The notes beneath the pieces were generated by a model. The model was not told the DNA's origin. It did no database searches and was given only the letters and a program-made list of their open reading frames with translations. 64,000 nucleotides of DNA from Syncephalis fuscata. Taxonomy: Eukaryota > Zoopagomycota > Zoopagomycetes > Zoopagales > Piptocephalidaceae. The stretch lies in NCBI GenBank assembly GCA_025786725.1, contig JAHLTZ010000006.1, positions 62,001-126,000 of the forward strand, read 5' to 3'. Position 1 is the stretch's first letter; each line of letters opens with the position of its first letter. The position numbers and the translations under genes are program-made. This document shows, one piece after another, positions 23,782-35,870 of the stretch.

Positions 23782-25149
23782 AAAAGATATTACAATAATA
23801 TTTATTGGAACAATAATTAACTGGCACTGATTATGCTGTTTAATAAAAGCTAGCATTATAATATGCATATTAATTGAAAATGCAATGTACATAAATATTA
23901 GAAATGTGTTTTGTTTATTGTAAAATGGGTATGAAGTAAATTTATAGTTGCTCTAATATAAAGGCAACGTATAAAGGTGTTACCAATAAGCTTGTCGATA
24001 TTACTGTTCGTGGCATGATATAGCCGTCAGTGTTTATGACACGGCAATAGTCAGCTAAGTGTCTAATGGTATATGGATATTACTGCGGTGTATATCAAAG
24101 GAACAAAAGGTACTGTTTTAGATCTAGTGTTATGGTCTAGGATTTATAGACAGATACAACTTGCAGACAAACCAGACAGTCAACGTAAAGCTTTCTACTA
24201 TTGCTGTATGTGCTGTTGCTGTATTACTTATATCTGCCACTACAACAATAAATGCCAACCTAAGTCGTCTTCGTCGAGGATTACCGTTGAGTTAAAGACA
24301 AGATTCATATACACTTAGCAAAAACAACAATGCTGTAGAATCAAGCTTGGGTCATCTACGTTAAAATTAACTAGATAGAGGAGCATGGCCAGTGTGTTTT
24401 TAAAAGCTGTAGGCTCCGAGATAGAGCTAGTGCCGCTGAATAAAGTATATTTCCATATAATCCGATGACTGATACTTACAATCACCATACTTTAGTTCAT
24501 TCATATTTTTAATTCGGTTGGTGTAAATTATATACATGATGCATATTATATATTAAAGTGATATTTGTCTTTTTGTTGTTACTATGGTTTTAAGTAATGC
24601 ATACCAAACCAAAATCAAAATAGTGATTTATTAACTCGTTTACTCTATTGTCTATCACATAATATCTATTGTCTTTCGGTAAACATATGTTGCTATCCAG
24701 TCTTCTGTCTATTATTTGAATGTTAAATTGACAAAAAACTATTTCAATATATATGATAATATTGCGATGCAGCTCAAGCGACCAACAAGCATTACGGACT
24801 GATAGGTATCTTCTACTATCTTTACCTTATAATCAAACAATTGGCAACATCAATGCCTGGTCCAGTGTTTTATTATCAGACATGTCGATGCACAACAGCC
24901 AATAATTAGCTCAAATAATTGATCCAAAACCAAGGTTTTATCGACAGGTGGTTTTACTGTGCTAAAATAACTCGTTCATTCCTGTAACCAGACTGCAATG
25001 TCAAATTAAATGAATTTGTGAGCTGACCAGTATATTCGCATAATTTAAATGTTGCAGCTAGTTTATGCACAATAGTAGGTACTTGTAAATAACCACAAGC
25101 TAAGAAATGTTGTAGGGCAATTAACAATTCACTAAGTGATCATCATGCG

Positions 25150-26010
25150 TGGCAATAACTTAATATAATAGGCCGTAAGTGATGCTGTATATTAACTGAC
25201 TATACACTAATTGCATAGTTACTGTTTGTATCAACAGCTTAATATAATAGGCTGTAATTGGTATTGTATATCAAGCAGCTACACGCCAATTTTGTTATAT
25301 ATGTAATGCGCATAAACAAATTAATATCAATAGATAGTAAGTGATATCTTATAGCAATTGGATATATACCGACTATATTTATGCGTTGTGTTTATTAAAT
25401 AACTTATAGAATTAGATCGTAAGTGGCATTATATATCAATTGGCTATGTACTAACTGCATATTATGCAATGTGTGTATCAATACGCTGCTATTAGTAGAG
25501 AGTAAGTAATATGGCATATTGGCTGATTATGCATTAATTCCATGTTATTTACTGTCTATATCAATGATTTAATGCAAACAGTCCATAAGTGACATTGTGT
25601 CAATTAGTTATGCATTAATTGCATATTCATTGCGTATCAATAACTTAATATTAATAGGCAGTAAGTATTAGTGCATATTAATTAACTATGTATTGTTTAT
25701 ACACTACATGTTTTTATATCAATAATTCAATGCTAATAGGACGTAAGCGATATTGTATGCTAATTAACTGGTTACTAATTACACGTTTATTTTGTATGCT
25801 GATGCTAATACTAATAGGCGGTAGGTGATAATTTATATTAATTATTTATGCGCTAATTGTATATTATATACTTTATGCATCAATGATTTAATAGTAATAG
25901 TAAGTAATATGGGATATTGATGTATTATGAATTAATTTTATGTGATGTTTTGTGTTCAACAACTTGACATTAATAGAGAGTAAGTGATGTTATACATTGT
26001 TGGTTTATAC
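25150..26010. repeat. Degenerate ~80-bp tandem array (copy A)
   Basis: About eleven units spaced roughly 80 bp apart, each with a core like TAATAGGCNGTAAGTGATAT followed by AT-rich sequence with ATTAATTG and CACTAATTGCAT. Core positions are near 25169, 25247, 25330, 25416, 25494, 25580, 25654, 25735, 25815, 25893 and 25975. The units differ from one another much more than the two duplicated arrays differ, so the array predates the segmental duplication. Confidence 0.8.
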
Positions 26011-26537
26011 ATTAATTCATATCACTTGTGTATATATTTATAAACATAGAATAACCGGTACATCCAATACATTGGCATTAGCAGTAGGATTGAACGACTA
26101 GTTCAATCTATTCTAGGTATATACTAGGTGCAAGGCAAGGTCGTTTGACAAGTGCCGTTCAGCTTATTTATATAGCAAGTTCCAGCCAATGATCCGGTTT
26201 ATTTCTTTTAATCAGTGACACCATTACATCACTAGCAAACCTGAATTCAGTTGTGTTTATTCAACTATTCAGATTTTTAGTAATAAATACATGGCTCCAT
26301 TTTACTTTGTTTGATCAAGTCATCATGTCTATGCTCATGTTTTATTTACATCCAACAATTAGCAAATGATAATCAGCTATATTATTAACATGTTTGCAAA
26401 AATACAAAAGCTTAAATTTACATATTTCAACACTTTGTGCTAATCAACTGTTTTCTCAATAGCTTTAATTTTATTATTTGCTTTTTATGTAACAAGATTC
26501 GATACTGTCAATTAGCTGGCTAATTCATTTAACCATT

Positions 26538-26755
26538 CTAGTCGCTTGACCAATGATCGCTAGCATCTTCAGTGTAGATACTGCGCTTGTTTATCGCACT
26601 GCGAGTATCAAGTGCTTTCAGATTATCAGCCTCTACTTGTTGTGTAGCTGCCTTTATTTGGGCCATTACAGTTGCATTACGAATGGCCGAAGAGCATGTG
26701 GTAGTGGCAGGACGTGGTTGAGCCTGAGCGTTGGAAGTAGCATAAGAAACGTAGA
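26538..26755 (-). pseudogene. Truncated 3' fragment of VPS72/YL1
   Basis: The last ~72 codons of VPS72, including its stop (26540-26538), duplicated as part of the 2.97-kb segment and cut at 26755. The upstream exons, promoter and start are absent, so it cannot make the protein. Its sequence is nearly the same as 44892-45109. Confidence 0.88.
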
Positions 26756-27051
26756 CTATGTGCCGTGGAACTGACAGACAATACTTATAAAAGTGTAAGA
26801 CGAAATATTAACAACAGGTAATTAAGTAATAATAAATAAAAGGCAATTGACCCAATATTCCTGTATATTATAAAATACGTTATCAGTAAAATAATGAGTT
26901 GTAATAACAATTAAATTGAATAAATATGCAGGCTTATGTGGTACATGTAATCATTTAAATCTACTGTAAATAAAGTTTTATTATAAAATTGGATTTATGG
27001 CTGTTGGTAAAACAAGCGCATTACATTAGAAAAAGGCTATTCGAGTGTAAT

Positions 27052-27792
27052 TTAGGCAGCTTCGGCGGCAGAGACTTCGTACTCTTCGGCTACAGTGTCG
27101 GTATCAGAGCGTGGAACAGCTGGGCCGAGGTTCTTGCCATCCTTGTCAACGCAGTATGACTTTTCAGACTCTGGCTCGTAGACCATAGCATAACCATCCT
27201 TGTAGTTGCAGACAAAGTCGTGAACCAAAGAGGCACCAGCATCACGAACACGGATAGCACCCTCAGTAACCTTTTCCTTAATGTTGGATGGAGAGAGAGG
27301 TCGGATGATAATGCGGATCTTCTCGCCAGCGGCGTGGGTGAAGTCGCCGAGTTTCTCAGCACCTTCCTTTGTAACCTTAACCAAACCTTCACCGGTCAAA
27401 ATGATACCGCCAACAATAACCTTGCCAGTGGTGGCAAGGGCGTGACCAGTAGCAGCAATAGCATTGCCAGTAGCATTAACAGCCTTCTTAGTGGTGTCCT
27501 TGGTAGTGGTCCAAGCATCTTCGGCAGTTTCCTTGGCGGAATCTATGATGGTATCCGCTTTGTGGTTAGTCTTACCGACTACAAAACCAAGAACACTAGC
27601 GGCACCACCGTCGTGAGCGGCGGTCTTAAGGCCTTCGCGCCATCCGGGGATATCAGACTTGTTTGTGTCATCTTTGACGACTGTCTGGATATCAGTGTTA
27701 CCGGCGAAGGCCAAGTTGTCTGGGGCTGGCATAGCAGCGGCAAAAGTAGCCATGGCAACAATGGCCGAGATAATAGTGATGCGCTTAAGCAT
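27052..27792 (-). CDS. Secreted alpha-helical protein, LEA/apolipoprotein-like
   Basis: Intronless 246-codon frame. The N-terminus is a classical signal peptide (LKR, hydrophobic stretch to about residue 20, AAAMPAP cleavage region). The body has many Ala/Thr/Lys/Glu and amphipathic segments such as AKETAEDAWTTTKDTTKKAV and TEGAIRVRDAGASLV, reminiscent of LEA or apolipoprotein-like helices; a Gly/Val-rich hydrophobic stretch lies near residues 120-135. The C-terminal ~65 residues contain two cysteines (FVCNYKDGY.., KSYCVDKDGKN), possibly a disulfide, then an acidic end. I do not recognise a named family. Codon use looks like that of a highly expressed gene. Confidence 0.75.
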   Translation of the reverse strand: MLKRITIISAIVAMATFAAAMPAPDNLAFAGNTDIQTVVKDDTNKSDIPGWREGLKTAAHDGGAASVLGFVVGKTNHKADTIIDSAKETAEDAWTTTKDTTKKAVNATGNAIAATGHALATTGKVIVGGIILTGEGLVKVTKEGAEKLGDFTHAAGEKIRIIIRPLSPSNIKEKVTEGAIRVRDAGASLVHDFVCNYKDGYAMVYEPESEKSYCVDKDGKNLGPAVPRSDTDTVAEEYEVSAAEAA

Positions 27793-29018
27793 TTTGATGA
27801 GTTAATAGGATTGGAAATAAAAACGTAAAAGTGACGTGAACTATTTCTAAAGCGTAGATGCCTGTAGACTAGTGATCTTCAAAATCAAGTGAGGTGGATA
27901 GAGCGTAAGATGAAATGAATGGTAGCGAACATTTGCCAATAGCGGCGTAAAGCGAGGCTTTTTATTCTCTTTTCCGTTGGCGCATGAACAGATAATCTTC
28001 TTTTCTTTTTTGCTTTCTGTTCGTTTTGTTGCCACATGCTAGAGCCTTTTTTGGATCAAATTGACCTAGCGCTTCCACATTGAGAAGTCAACGCTGTATC
28101 GTTTGATAAGCATAGTGTGCTTGTCGCCACGTTTGGAACTGATGCGGATGTGGATTATTTGCCGGAATACGCAGCTCTCCCTAATGTGTCAAAGCCATGC
28201 AACTGTATCTACATTTAGATCAACAGCTGCTTGTGCCACGGTTGCTTTTTCAATCGAGTCGGCGTATACATATTGGGAAGTCAATAAAACCTCAGGGGGC
28301 AGCACGCATTTAGAAATTCCTATTGAGGAATGCAATCACGTTTGTTTTGGTCAAATATGGAAACAAATATATTTGAATTCTTGTTTAGTACTTTTAAATT
28401 GGTCTACTGATTATCGGAGAGGAGCAACTGAGCTTAAATGTTTTATACACTGTCTAGTTTATTCAAGTCGTAGTAGTCTGAAACAATAAAATGTCTAATT
28501 GGCATGTGGCAATTGCTAATGGAACTGCTGAATCAGCATGAATCAGTTATCCAACTATGCTGATAAGATGGGTGCTTTGTATTCATTTGTTGTAAAATAG
28601 TAAACTTGGATAATTAAGGCAAGCAGCATGAGCGAATGAAATAGTAGTAATAGATTGATTGGTCAATGGATGGCAGAACTTTTACAATGTTAATAAAAGA
28701 TATTTTAATATAGTAGTATAGCGATAATCCTTGTTTTATTATAGCCACTATGTCATTAGTGCTCATCTTTTCCAATTGTGCATATAGAATAAACTGCTCA
28801 AACGAGGCATAATAACCATGTACCTGTATCTATTTCTATCGTTATACAGGTATTGTGCGACAATGCAATAGTATGTGTGCCTAGATAGTTGGTTGAAGCA
28901 GTTGGCGCAATAGATGGCTGCCCCCAAATGTTTCAGTGACCGTACAGCCAACCAGTTATCAGAATCTTGACTATCCACCCCCTTTATTCTGTTTCCTAAG
29001 TGTAGCTACAACAACAAC
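27793..29018. other. Intergenic with a possible decayed coding segment
   Basis: Holds the promoter of the secreted protein gene and, at about 28080-28340, coding-like sequence split over two + strand frames (a VLVATFGTDADVDYLPEYA stretch, a stop, then a continuing frame TAACATVAFSIESAYTYWEV). I could not assign it to a family. The rest is plain AT-rich DNA. Confidence 0.35.
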
Positions 29019-29852
29019 ATGGTGGTAAGCTTTATCATTTGACAATGAAAGCCAGCTGTTTTACTGAGAAGCTATTATTGCGCAGAACTTTTTTGTCCAA
29101 TTAAGCGCGCAACTGGAGAATATTGAGCAGCTGCAGCTGCCAAACAATCTTGAATTTTACTTTAAGGTTTGTGCAGTTATGGCTGAACGTGTATTTTGCT
29201 TACATCTGTTCAGATTCAGTGTAATCAATGCCATGAAGTAGCCAGCAACTGGATCTCTTTTAACGCGCAGGTAATCTCGCCCTTCTAGCTATATGGCCAA
29301 GATTGACCAGTGATCAACAGGAGCTTTACCCAATAACGCATTCTCGCGGTGATGCCAACCTAGTTGTTCGGTGCAAGTTCTGTAGCCGTGAAAACTCTGC
29401 CAGTAGGTTTGAAGCATGGTAACAGCCATTATGGTAACTTAGTTAATACGCGTACATACATACATACATATATAGCTTTTGTTGGATCGCCTCGTGCTTA
29501 TTCAGCCGAGTCTAGCGGACAGTTTCAAACCGTTGCCGAGCTGGACTGTCGTGGGTTGGAGCCGGTAGAAGTTGAGCTACGTGTAAGCAACGATGCTTAA
29601 GTTTTCGCTATATATACGCTAAATAAAAGTGCCTGTAACTGTTTTTGTTTATCAATAGGATGGAGTTGTAGTAAAAGCCAACTCGGGTGCTCATTTTGAA
29701 GACGTGGACTTGTCTGAAAAAGAATGGGTTGAATACGATGAAAAAGTAGCGTTACTTATCATAATGTTATGCATAATCTAATTATCTTTATCGAATAGTC
29801 GGGCGATTCGTTAAGCATTATGGAGTTGGCAGGCCAGATTCGACGTGCGTAG
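29019..29852 (+). CDS. CXXC-motif zinc-binding protein (DUF866/CZIB family)
   Basis: Small eukaryotic zinc-binding protein (C1orf123/UPF0587 family), exact role unsettled. Seven exons: 29019-29024 (ATG GTG only), 29086-29166, 29214-29270, 29321-29402, 29476-29582, 29659-29745 and 29799-29852, all GT..AG with consistent phases, giving 157 residues, the usual family length. Diagnostic parts: CNQCHEVASNW (first CxxC), GDANLVVRCKFCSRENS (second CxxC), the CRGLEPVE motif and EWVEYDEKSGDSLSI near the end. With an average exon under 70 nt, the gene cannot be seen as a long open frame. Confidence 0.93.
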
Positions 29853-31299
29853 TTCAAGTTTAAATCAAGTGGACAAATCATGTGCTGTTTTTTGAACTAA
29901 TAGTAGTTGTTATACTATATTCAAATAAATAGTATTAAATGAAAAAATGTAGCTGAATAATTAAATAGATAGTGTCAAGTAAATGAGCTTGTAATTATAT
30001 GAATTGCCATTACAAAAACAACACTATTAGTTTTTTTGATAATAATTGCATATGCTTTTTATACTATGCAAATATATAAGTAGATATAATATAAATACTT
30101 TAGTTAGTAGTAGTTACTAATTTTTTATCTAAATGATTGCTATTTATCCGTATTAAATTGCTGATTGTTGTGTTATATATATATAATTTACTGCTTAATA
30201 TCAATCAATATGAATATAGATTAAAGTACAAAAATACTGCTACTATGGCTATCATTCGATGATGAATAGATAAAAGTAATCAGAAATTCTAGCGCCACAA
30301 CTACATAGATACTAGAACTTGATTAAAATCATTTTCATGCAATATAGCTATAGTGTTTGATTAAATCCTAAGTGCTGGCATTATTGATATTTTTAGTTAT
30401 AAAGTCGTCACTATACTGATTATTGTTATATAAAGCAATGCAGCATAGCTTAAAATAACTCTGTACCACTGAAAGCGCTATTTTTAGCAGATCAGTGTTG
30501 CTTGCTTTTTCGCCTTCCTCCAAATACTAAATGGGTCAATGGCGTATTTTGATTCATAACTCAAGGTGAAAACAAAACAAAAACTTTTAGCCATGGCAGC
30601 AAACAGCTCATTATTACTGACTTTATTGTTTATATTGTATCTCAAAAAGCATACAATAGATTTAAACGAACAATTGTATTAAAATAATACCATTAAAGCG
30701 TTGAAATATACTACATTCATAGCATATCATTGGACGCACGGATGCTGAATTAAGCCAGTTTTTTATTCCGTAAACGGACTTGCGTGTCCCTGTCGATAAT
30801 AACGCGTACATCACCGACTGTTTTGGCACATGCCCGTTAATATTGTGATTAATAAAACAGGTTTTAGTTTCAGTAGATCCAATACTATAATGCCATGGGA
30901 TGCATTCAAGAACCCATGTTCTATTTCAACGCTAGCGTTATTTATCACCATGACAGCGATGCTGTATCTTTTAGTGAAAACAATCCGGTTAAAGTGCTTG
31001 CCATGCAGTTAGGCCTTCAGCGAACATCTACTGCAAAATAACAACCAAGTATTCCTATGGTTTAATTTTTTGGCCTTTGCGACGGCGTTGTAGTGACTAA
31101 TGACTTCGGCTTTTGTTACAGCCTTATTAATACAGGAATGGACACCACACGGTTGCCTATTCTTCCACATGCTTAAACGCACACACACCTGTACGCAGAT
31201 TGATATTCACTTGTTCTTTTCCTCTCGCCATTATCCATCTATTGCTTTGTTCTTTTCGCGTATGACTATTTGATTTACTAGCTGGTTATAGTTATTATT
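29853..31299. other. Intergenic with a possible decayed coding segment
   Basis: AT-rich. About 30723-31041 (+) reads as coding-like pieces in two frames with stops between them (HIIGRTDAELSQFFIP, DLRVPVDNNAYITDCFG, then MGCIQEPMFYFNASVIYHHD to a TAA near 31040). Splice sites that join them cleanly were not found; it may be a gene remnant. No family assigned. Confidence 0.3.
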
Positions 31300-32127
31300 T
31301 TGCTAAATTATATCTATCCAGTCATGGGAGATTCTACTGTGCCTGATATCGGTAACGAGTTGATTGCTGGCCATGTACCGTGCGATGATCAAATAGTACC
31401 GGAATATACAGTACCTAATTCAAAAGACAAAAATGTTCAATTTAGTCCATCGAGCGAAGATCTCGAAGAGATGGTAGTGCCCGACCTAAATGCCATGCGA
31501 AAGGCTCGATGCAAAACAATACCGTATAATTTTACGGAAAAAGCATGGGTTCAGATGCATTATACGCTGCTCTATCCATTGCAGTTAAGCGAGAAGTACA
31601 CGGCGCCACTGGAAAACCGCAACGCAACTGTCGTGGAAAATGGCCGGATATCACGACTGTACAAGGTCACGAGCCGAATGGTCAGCGAGTGGAAGCATAA
31701 GCCGCGTAAATGGTGGCAGCGAGGGGGGAGATTTGCCCAACCTGCTGCACCAGCCACCGTGACCACTTCTACTTCACTGCCTATATCCATGATGAAAACC
31801 ACCGTAGCACCCGCCATGACTGTCACCAATACTAATTCAACCTCGACAACAGTAGAAAGCAATGCAGACTATTCCACAAACAGTCCTACTGATTCGCCGT
31901 CTAATACGATAACTCAACCCAATAAGAAGGTTTCACGCCATCTAGCTCGGTCTATTACTCATGCCCCTATAGGTTTCTATAATCGAATTAGCGCCAAGCT
32001 TCATAGCAAAGGGTCAAAGAACGCAGCTGCTTTACAACAAAAAGCCGCTAATGAAAATCACCATGCCACTTTGGTGAAAGATACACCAGTGCATGTAAAT
32101 TCCAACGTAGCATTAGCATCTACATAG
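31300..32127 (+). CDS. Unrecognised protein, possibly starting at 31324
   Basis: Single frame of 275 codons (267 if the ATG at 31324, MGDSTVPD, is used; that start avoids an odd hydrophobic leader and is preferred). The N-terminal third is acidic; a central region is aromatic and basic (AWVQMHYTLLYPLQL.., VSEWKHKPRKWWQRG); the rest is Ser/Thr/Asn-rich, low complexity, with basic patches (NKKVSRHLARSI). No membrane segment or signal peptide. I do not recognise the family. It is convergent with the MFSD1-like gene, 261 bp apart. A nuclear or cytosolic, largely disordered protein is the most that can be said. Confidence 0.6.
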   Translation: MLNYIYPVMGDSTVPDIGNELIAGHVPCDDQIVPEYTVPNSKDKNVQFSPSSEDLEEMVVPDLNAMRKARCKTIPYNFTEKAWVQMHYTLLYPLQLSEKYTAPLENRNATVVENGRISRLYKVTSRMVSEWKHKPRKWWQRGGRFAQPAAPATVTTSTSLPISMMKTTVAPAMTVTNTNSTSTTVESNADYSTNSPTDSPSNTITQPNKKVSRHLARSITHAPIGFYNRISAKLHSKGSKNAAALQQKAANENHHATLVKDTPVHVNSNVALAST

Positions 32128-32388
32128 TATTTTTATTGTCATTTATAGTTTAATAAATTATTTTATTTTGTTCTATATGGACCATATCGCTTTAGATATA
32201 AGCAATGGATGTGGCCAATACTTGCCATTATTCCACACAACTAGCTATACTCTGTATACTCGATGGTACTAGCATCTACATTATCATTTGCTTTACTCAA
32301 TGGATAGGACGCAAAAACAGCATATACATGATAAACGTAGTGTATATATTATACAAAGAAACGAGACATAGATCAATGAATACATACG

Positions 32389-35022
32389 CTACGCAGTTTC
32401 ATAGCGCGGCCGTGAATCGTCCGACTGATTAGAATTCATCGGCAAGTAGTTACGTAATGCAGCTTCAGCCGACGGTAGCGGCTCAAAATAGATGCCATTT
32501 GGCGCATTGTCGTCATCCTCTTCATAGTCCATCCTCATATCATCTTCATAATCATCATGTTCATCAGGTGACTCCCAAGCATCTGAAAACTCTTCCGACC
32601 AATAGCCATTGTAGTAATCGTCAGCATAATCGCTATCCCCTTCATACTGATCAGTATCGTCATTATCGGCCCTCATAACTGGGTGTGCTGGATCCAAAGT
32701 ACCCGTCGCATATAGACACCCCGCTGTTAGTGTGGCCAACAGCGAAATGACTACAAATAGCCGACTTGTCGTTTGAAAAGAATGATCTATCGCAATAGTT
32801 CGTGCCACGATAAATGGCACAACAACCAGGGACAAGTTCAAAAGACCGGTCATTCGAGCATATGCTAACGGATGATGATCCATATTAGGCAGTATTTGCG
32901 GTAATGCAGTCCAAAATATCTATTTATATATTTACATACGATCAATTACTAATCCTATCGAGTCAGCTATTAGTAATACTTACCACAGAGAATATACCAT
33001 AACATAATCCCAAGGTCATTAAAGCAACTACCGCACCCAATCCATGCCATTGATCTGAATTGCCTTCACCTAAATACCAATGGACCATTGTCATAATACA
33101 GCCTACCCATAAAAGGGTCCACCGTTGCTGTGATCTATCATAGCATTTATCTGCGCCTAGTGGTACCAATAGCGTACTAATAAGATCAGGTAAAGCCATT
33201 AATAGACCAGCATAGATGGGACTTGTTGTCCATCTTGTTAAGAAGTAATCAGATGCTTATTTAAATGTTAGTCAAATACTAATACAACTAACTTATTACT
33301 TACCAACATTGACCAGTGGAATGACTGCACTATAAAAGCTAAATAAATAGTTATACATACAATTAATACAATATAATATATCAAATCATACCACTTACCA
33401 TATCATAGAGGAACACAGCAATCCAAACTGCCATGAACAAGAGAAACTCATAGTCGTTATAGTGTTGGTGGTAGCAATGGTGGCCATTGATATATCTCTA
33501 CCATTACTCTGATTACCAGTGGTTGTATCATTTCTCAATGATCTATGCTGTAATGCCCGTCTCTTTCCACCCTGTGGATGGGCCGGCCAATGTCGATTCG
33601 TCGATGCTGTAATATTGCTGCTATTGCTATGATTATGACCCGGAGAAGAATAGGGAATAATGGCATCAGCGGATGTAGTAAGTCGTTCATTCCCGCCTAT
33701 ACTACTATCACCGCCACTTGGATGTCGTTGATGTTGCCGTTGGTAGGAATCCTCGTGCAATGATGGATCAGAAGATGTCGATAGGCCATGTCCCATAGGA
33801 GGTGCCACCCATACTGAATCTACTGAACTGCGTTGTCGTGGTCGGCTCACTCCGGGGATAGGTCGTGAATATCGACGATAAATGCCGCTTGTTCTATTCA
33901 GTCTATCGGTACGGAAGTAGGAGTGCCGTATAGATCGAATATCACGATTACTCACTTGTCGACGTACACTCGAAAAGGGAAGATGTAACTGTGGCTGTGA
34001 ACCATGAAGTGGCAATGGCACATTAAGTGAAGTTGCAGATGTATTCCGTTCAGCGCCATAAAGTGTTGATCGTCGATGATTCAACAGTGGCTGTTCACTA
34101 TTAACATGACTATTACTATTATTGACATTGTTATCATTATTGGTAACTACAAATGATATTTCTGGATTTCTTGTATAACGTTGTTCTGACCAATAGTCCA
34201 TAAATACCACAATACACGCGGTTATTAAACCAGCCATACACATGACTAAACCAATTATATTGGCCATAATAGCACCGGTTAACCAGTTCTCTGGTATACC
34301 ACATCTAGTTAACCATGACCATAATTGATTCATCCACGTATGATCTGGACTGTCCCATTGATGCCATATCCATGGACTAGTTATATCGTTTAGAATGGCT
34401 CCCATTCGAGCCATAACTACGTTTAACGATAAGGCTAGACCGAGTCGGCGTGATGAAAAGAACCACTGACAAGTAAGTGATGACTGCGCCACACCTAATG
34501 ATTCGACGCCTAATCCTAGTAGAAAACGTCCACCTAAAAGTAATAATAAAGAGTTGTGTTTCGTTGTTGTTGTTGTTGTTGTTGATGGCAGTAAAGCTGT
34601 CGTAAAACATAATTGGCCTATAAGAGCCAGTAAAGCGAGTAGAATAAATAAATAGCGTGGGCCTATAATAGAATGATAAGATACTGCTTCTTTTTGTCTA
34701 TTCTATTTATTGCTTACCTAGTTTATTCATTAAATGAGGAACGTAGAACGGCATAAATACATTGGGTAGTGCATAGGTGGCATAAGACCCGGCCAACCAA
34801 TATTGCCATTCATCATGAGCAATATTGAGTTGAGAACGCAGTGGTCGATTTAATGCAGCCGGCAGATCATATACCTATTGAGTTCAGTACTATGTAAATC
34901 CAATTCAAGCCATGAATACCTACATAATAACTGCTGGCCAACGATATGCACGTCAATGCCACTACAGGCCATCGCCACCGACGACGTGAGTTACGCACAT
35001 AGGATACCGGCCGAGATGACAT
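32389..35022 (-). CDS. MFSD1-like major facilitator transporter with large inserted loop
   Basis: Multi-exon membrane transporter of the MFSD1 type (in animals a lysosomal dipeptide uniporter). First exons 35022-34924 and 34874-34718 give the N-terminus and the VYDLPAALNRPLRSQ..PNVFMPFY region, matching the MFSD1 N-terminal pattern. The next contains GRFLLGLGVESLGVAQSSLTCQWFFSSRRLGLALSLNVVMARMGAILND, the family's most telling stretch. A Ser/His/Arg-rich hydrophilic segment of about 200 residues (about 34170-33490) interrupts the two six-helix halves; membrane segments resume with EFLLFMAVWIAVFLYDM (about 33450-33395) through two further exons, to 32963 and 32389. The last exon ends in an extremely acidic, Tyr-rich tail (about 32680-32480). 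The join near 33470-33490 needs a frame change that I cannot assign to a clean intron. Confidence 0.82.
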
Positions 35023-35870
35023 CAAATAAACTAATAGTAACGATTAATAAATACCTTACAACAATACTAGTTATTTATTTACCCAAATTCAAAAGTTGCT
35101 TAACAAAAGATTTCACTATTTTGCAAACCAGTTGAACGGTAATAAATAGAACGTGGCATCAATAGTTTGTTTATTGGTTGTGAGTGTAGGGTTCGTTCGT
35201 TCTTGTTCTTTACTACTTGTGCATCTGTGCGTACACTATAAACAAACCAATCGCATAAAGAAAGCACTATGGTAGCAACAAAGAACTGCCCTGACAATAA
35301 AGAGAATAAACGTCACTTTGTAGAGATGAGAAAAGGCCAAAGAAAGAGCGGGAGAGTATATATCAGTATCTGTAATACTAATGACGACAAATGGAATAAA
35401 ATGTACCACCATGACTGGGCAATCGTCCGTATTACCGTAGAATGTAGGTCGGAATTGTGCCACTTTCATTCACTCACATCTCTGCCCAAATAGTCAGGTG
35501 GATTCACGTGTGTATGAGAGAGAGAGAGAGAAGCGGTTCATTTTGCCGTTCTCTTTCTCACATTGTAAATTTATTTTATAGCAAAGAAAACCGGTATTGG
35601 TCTACTATAAGGTTCGTATTATACAAGTGAATGAGTGTATTAGAATGTCGATATAGGACAAATGATTGCTATTGAATTACTATTGAATTATTTTACAGAT
35701 AGAATTGTTGACTAATTTTACATTGATCGAATTTGATTGATGATTAATGTTTATTGCTATTGTTGTTGTTATTAGCACTATTAGCATATTATTCTTTTAC
35801 TGCAACTACAACTACAACTACAGCTATTGATTGTTTCCTTTATTACATTTAATGGCCATTAAAAACATCA
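35023..35870. promoter_or_regulatory. Divergent intergenic region of MFSD1-like and 35.9-kb genes
   Basis: 848 bp between two start codons pointing apart. It contains a GA microsatellite (about 35513-35531) and ACTACA repeats just before the 35871 start. No gene is visible inside. Confidence 0.45.

Larger units (their letters stand above)
23782..26755. repeat. Segmental duplication, copy A (2.97 kb)
   Basis: Near-identical, in direct orientation, to 42145-45109, about 18.4 kb away. The match starts at AAAAGATATTACAATAATAT and ends inside the last exon of VPS72 at GAAACGTAGA, where copy A breaks off. Since copy B runs on into an intact VPS72 gene, copy A is the derived, truncated one. Contents: an 81-codon Cys-rich open frame, an ~80-bp tandem array and the VPS72 3' fragment. 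No target-site duplication or terminal inverted repeat was seen at the ends. Confidence 0.93.

Noticed and set aside
23095-23892. Long minus-strand open frames rich in Ile/Ser/Tyr/Cys
   Set aside because: Low complexity, overlapping one another in different frames, no domain or splice logic; they follow from the repeat composition.
26553-26774. + strand open frames at 26553 and 44907
   Set aside because: They are the reverse of the VPS72 last exon, duplicated.
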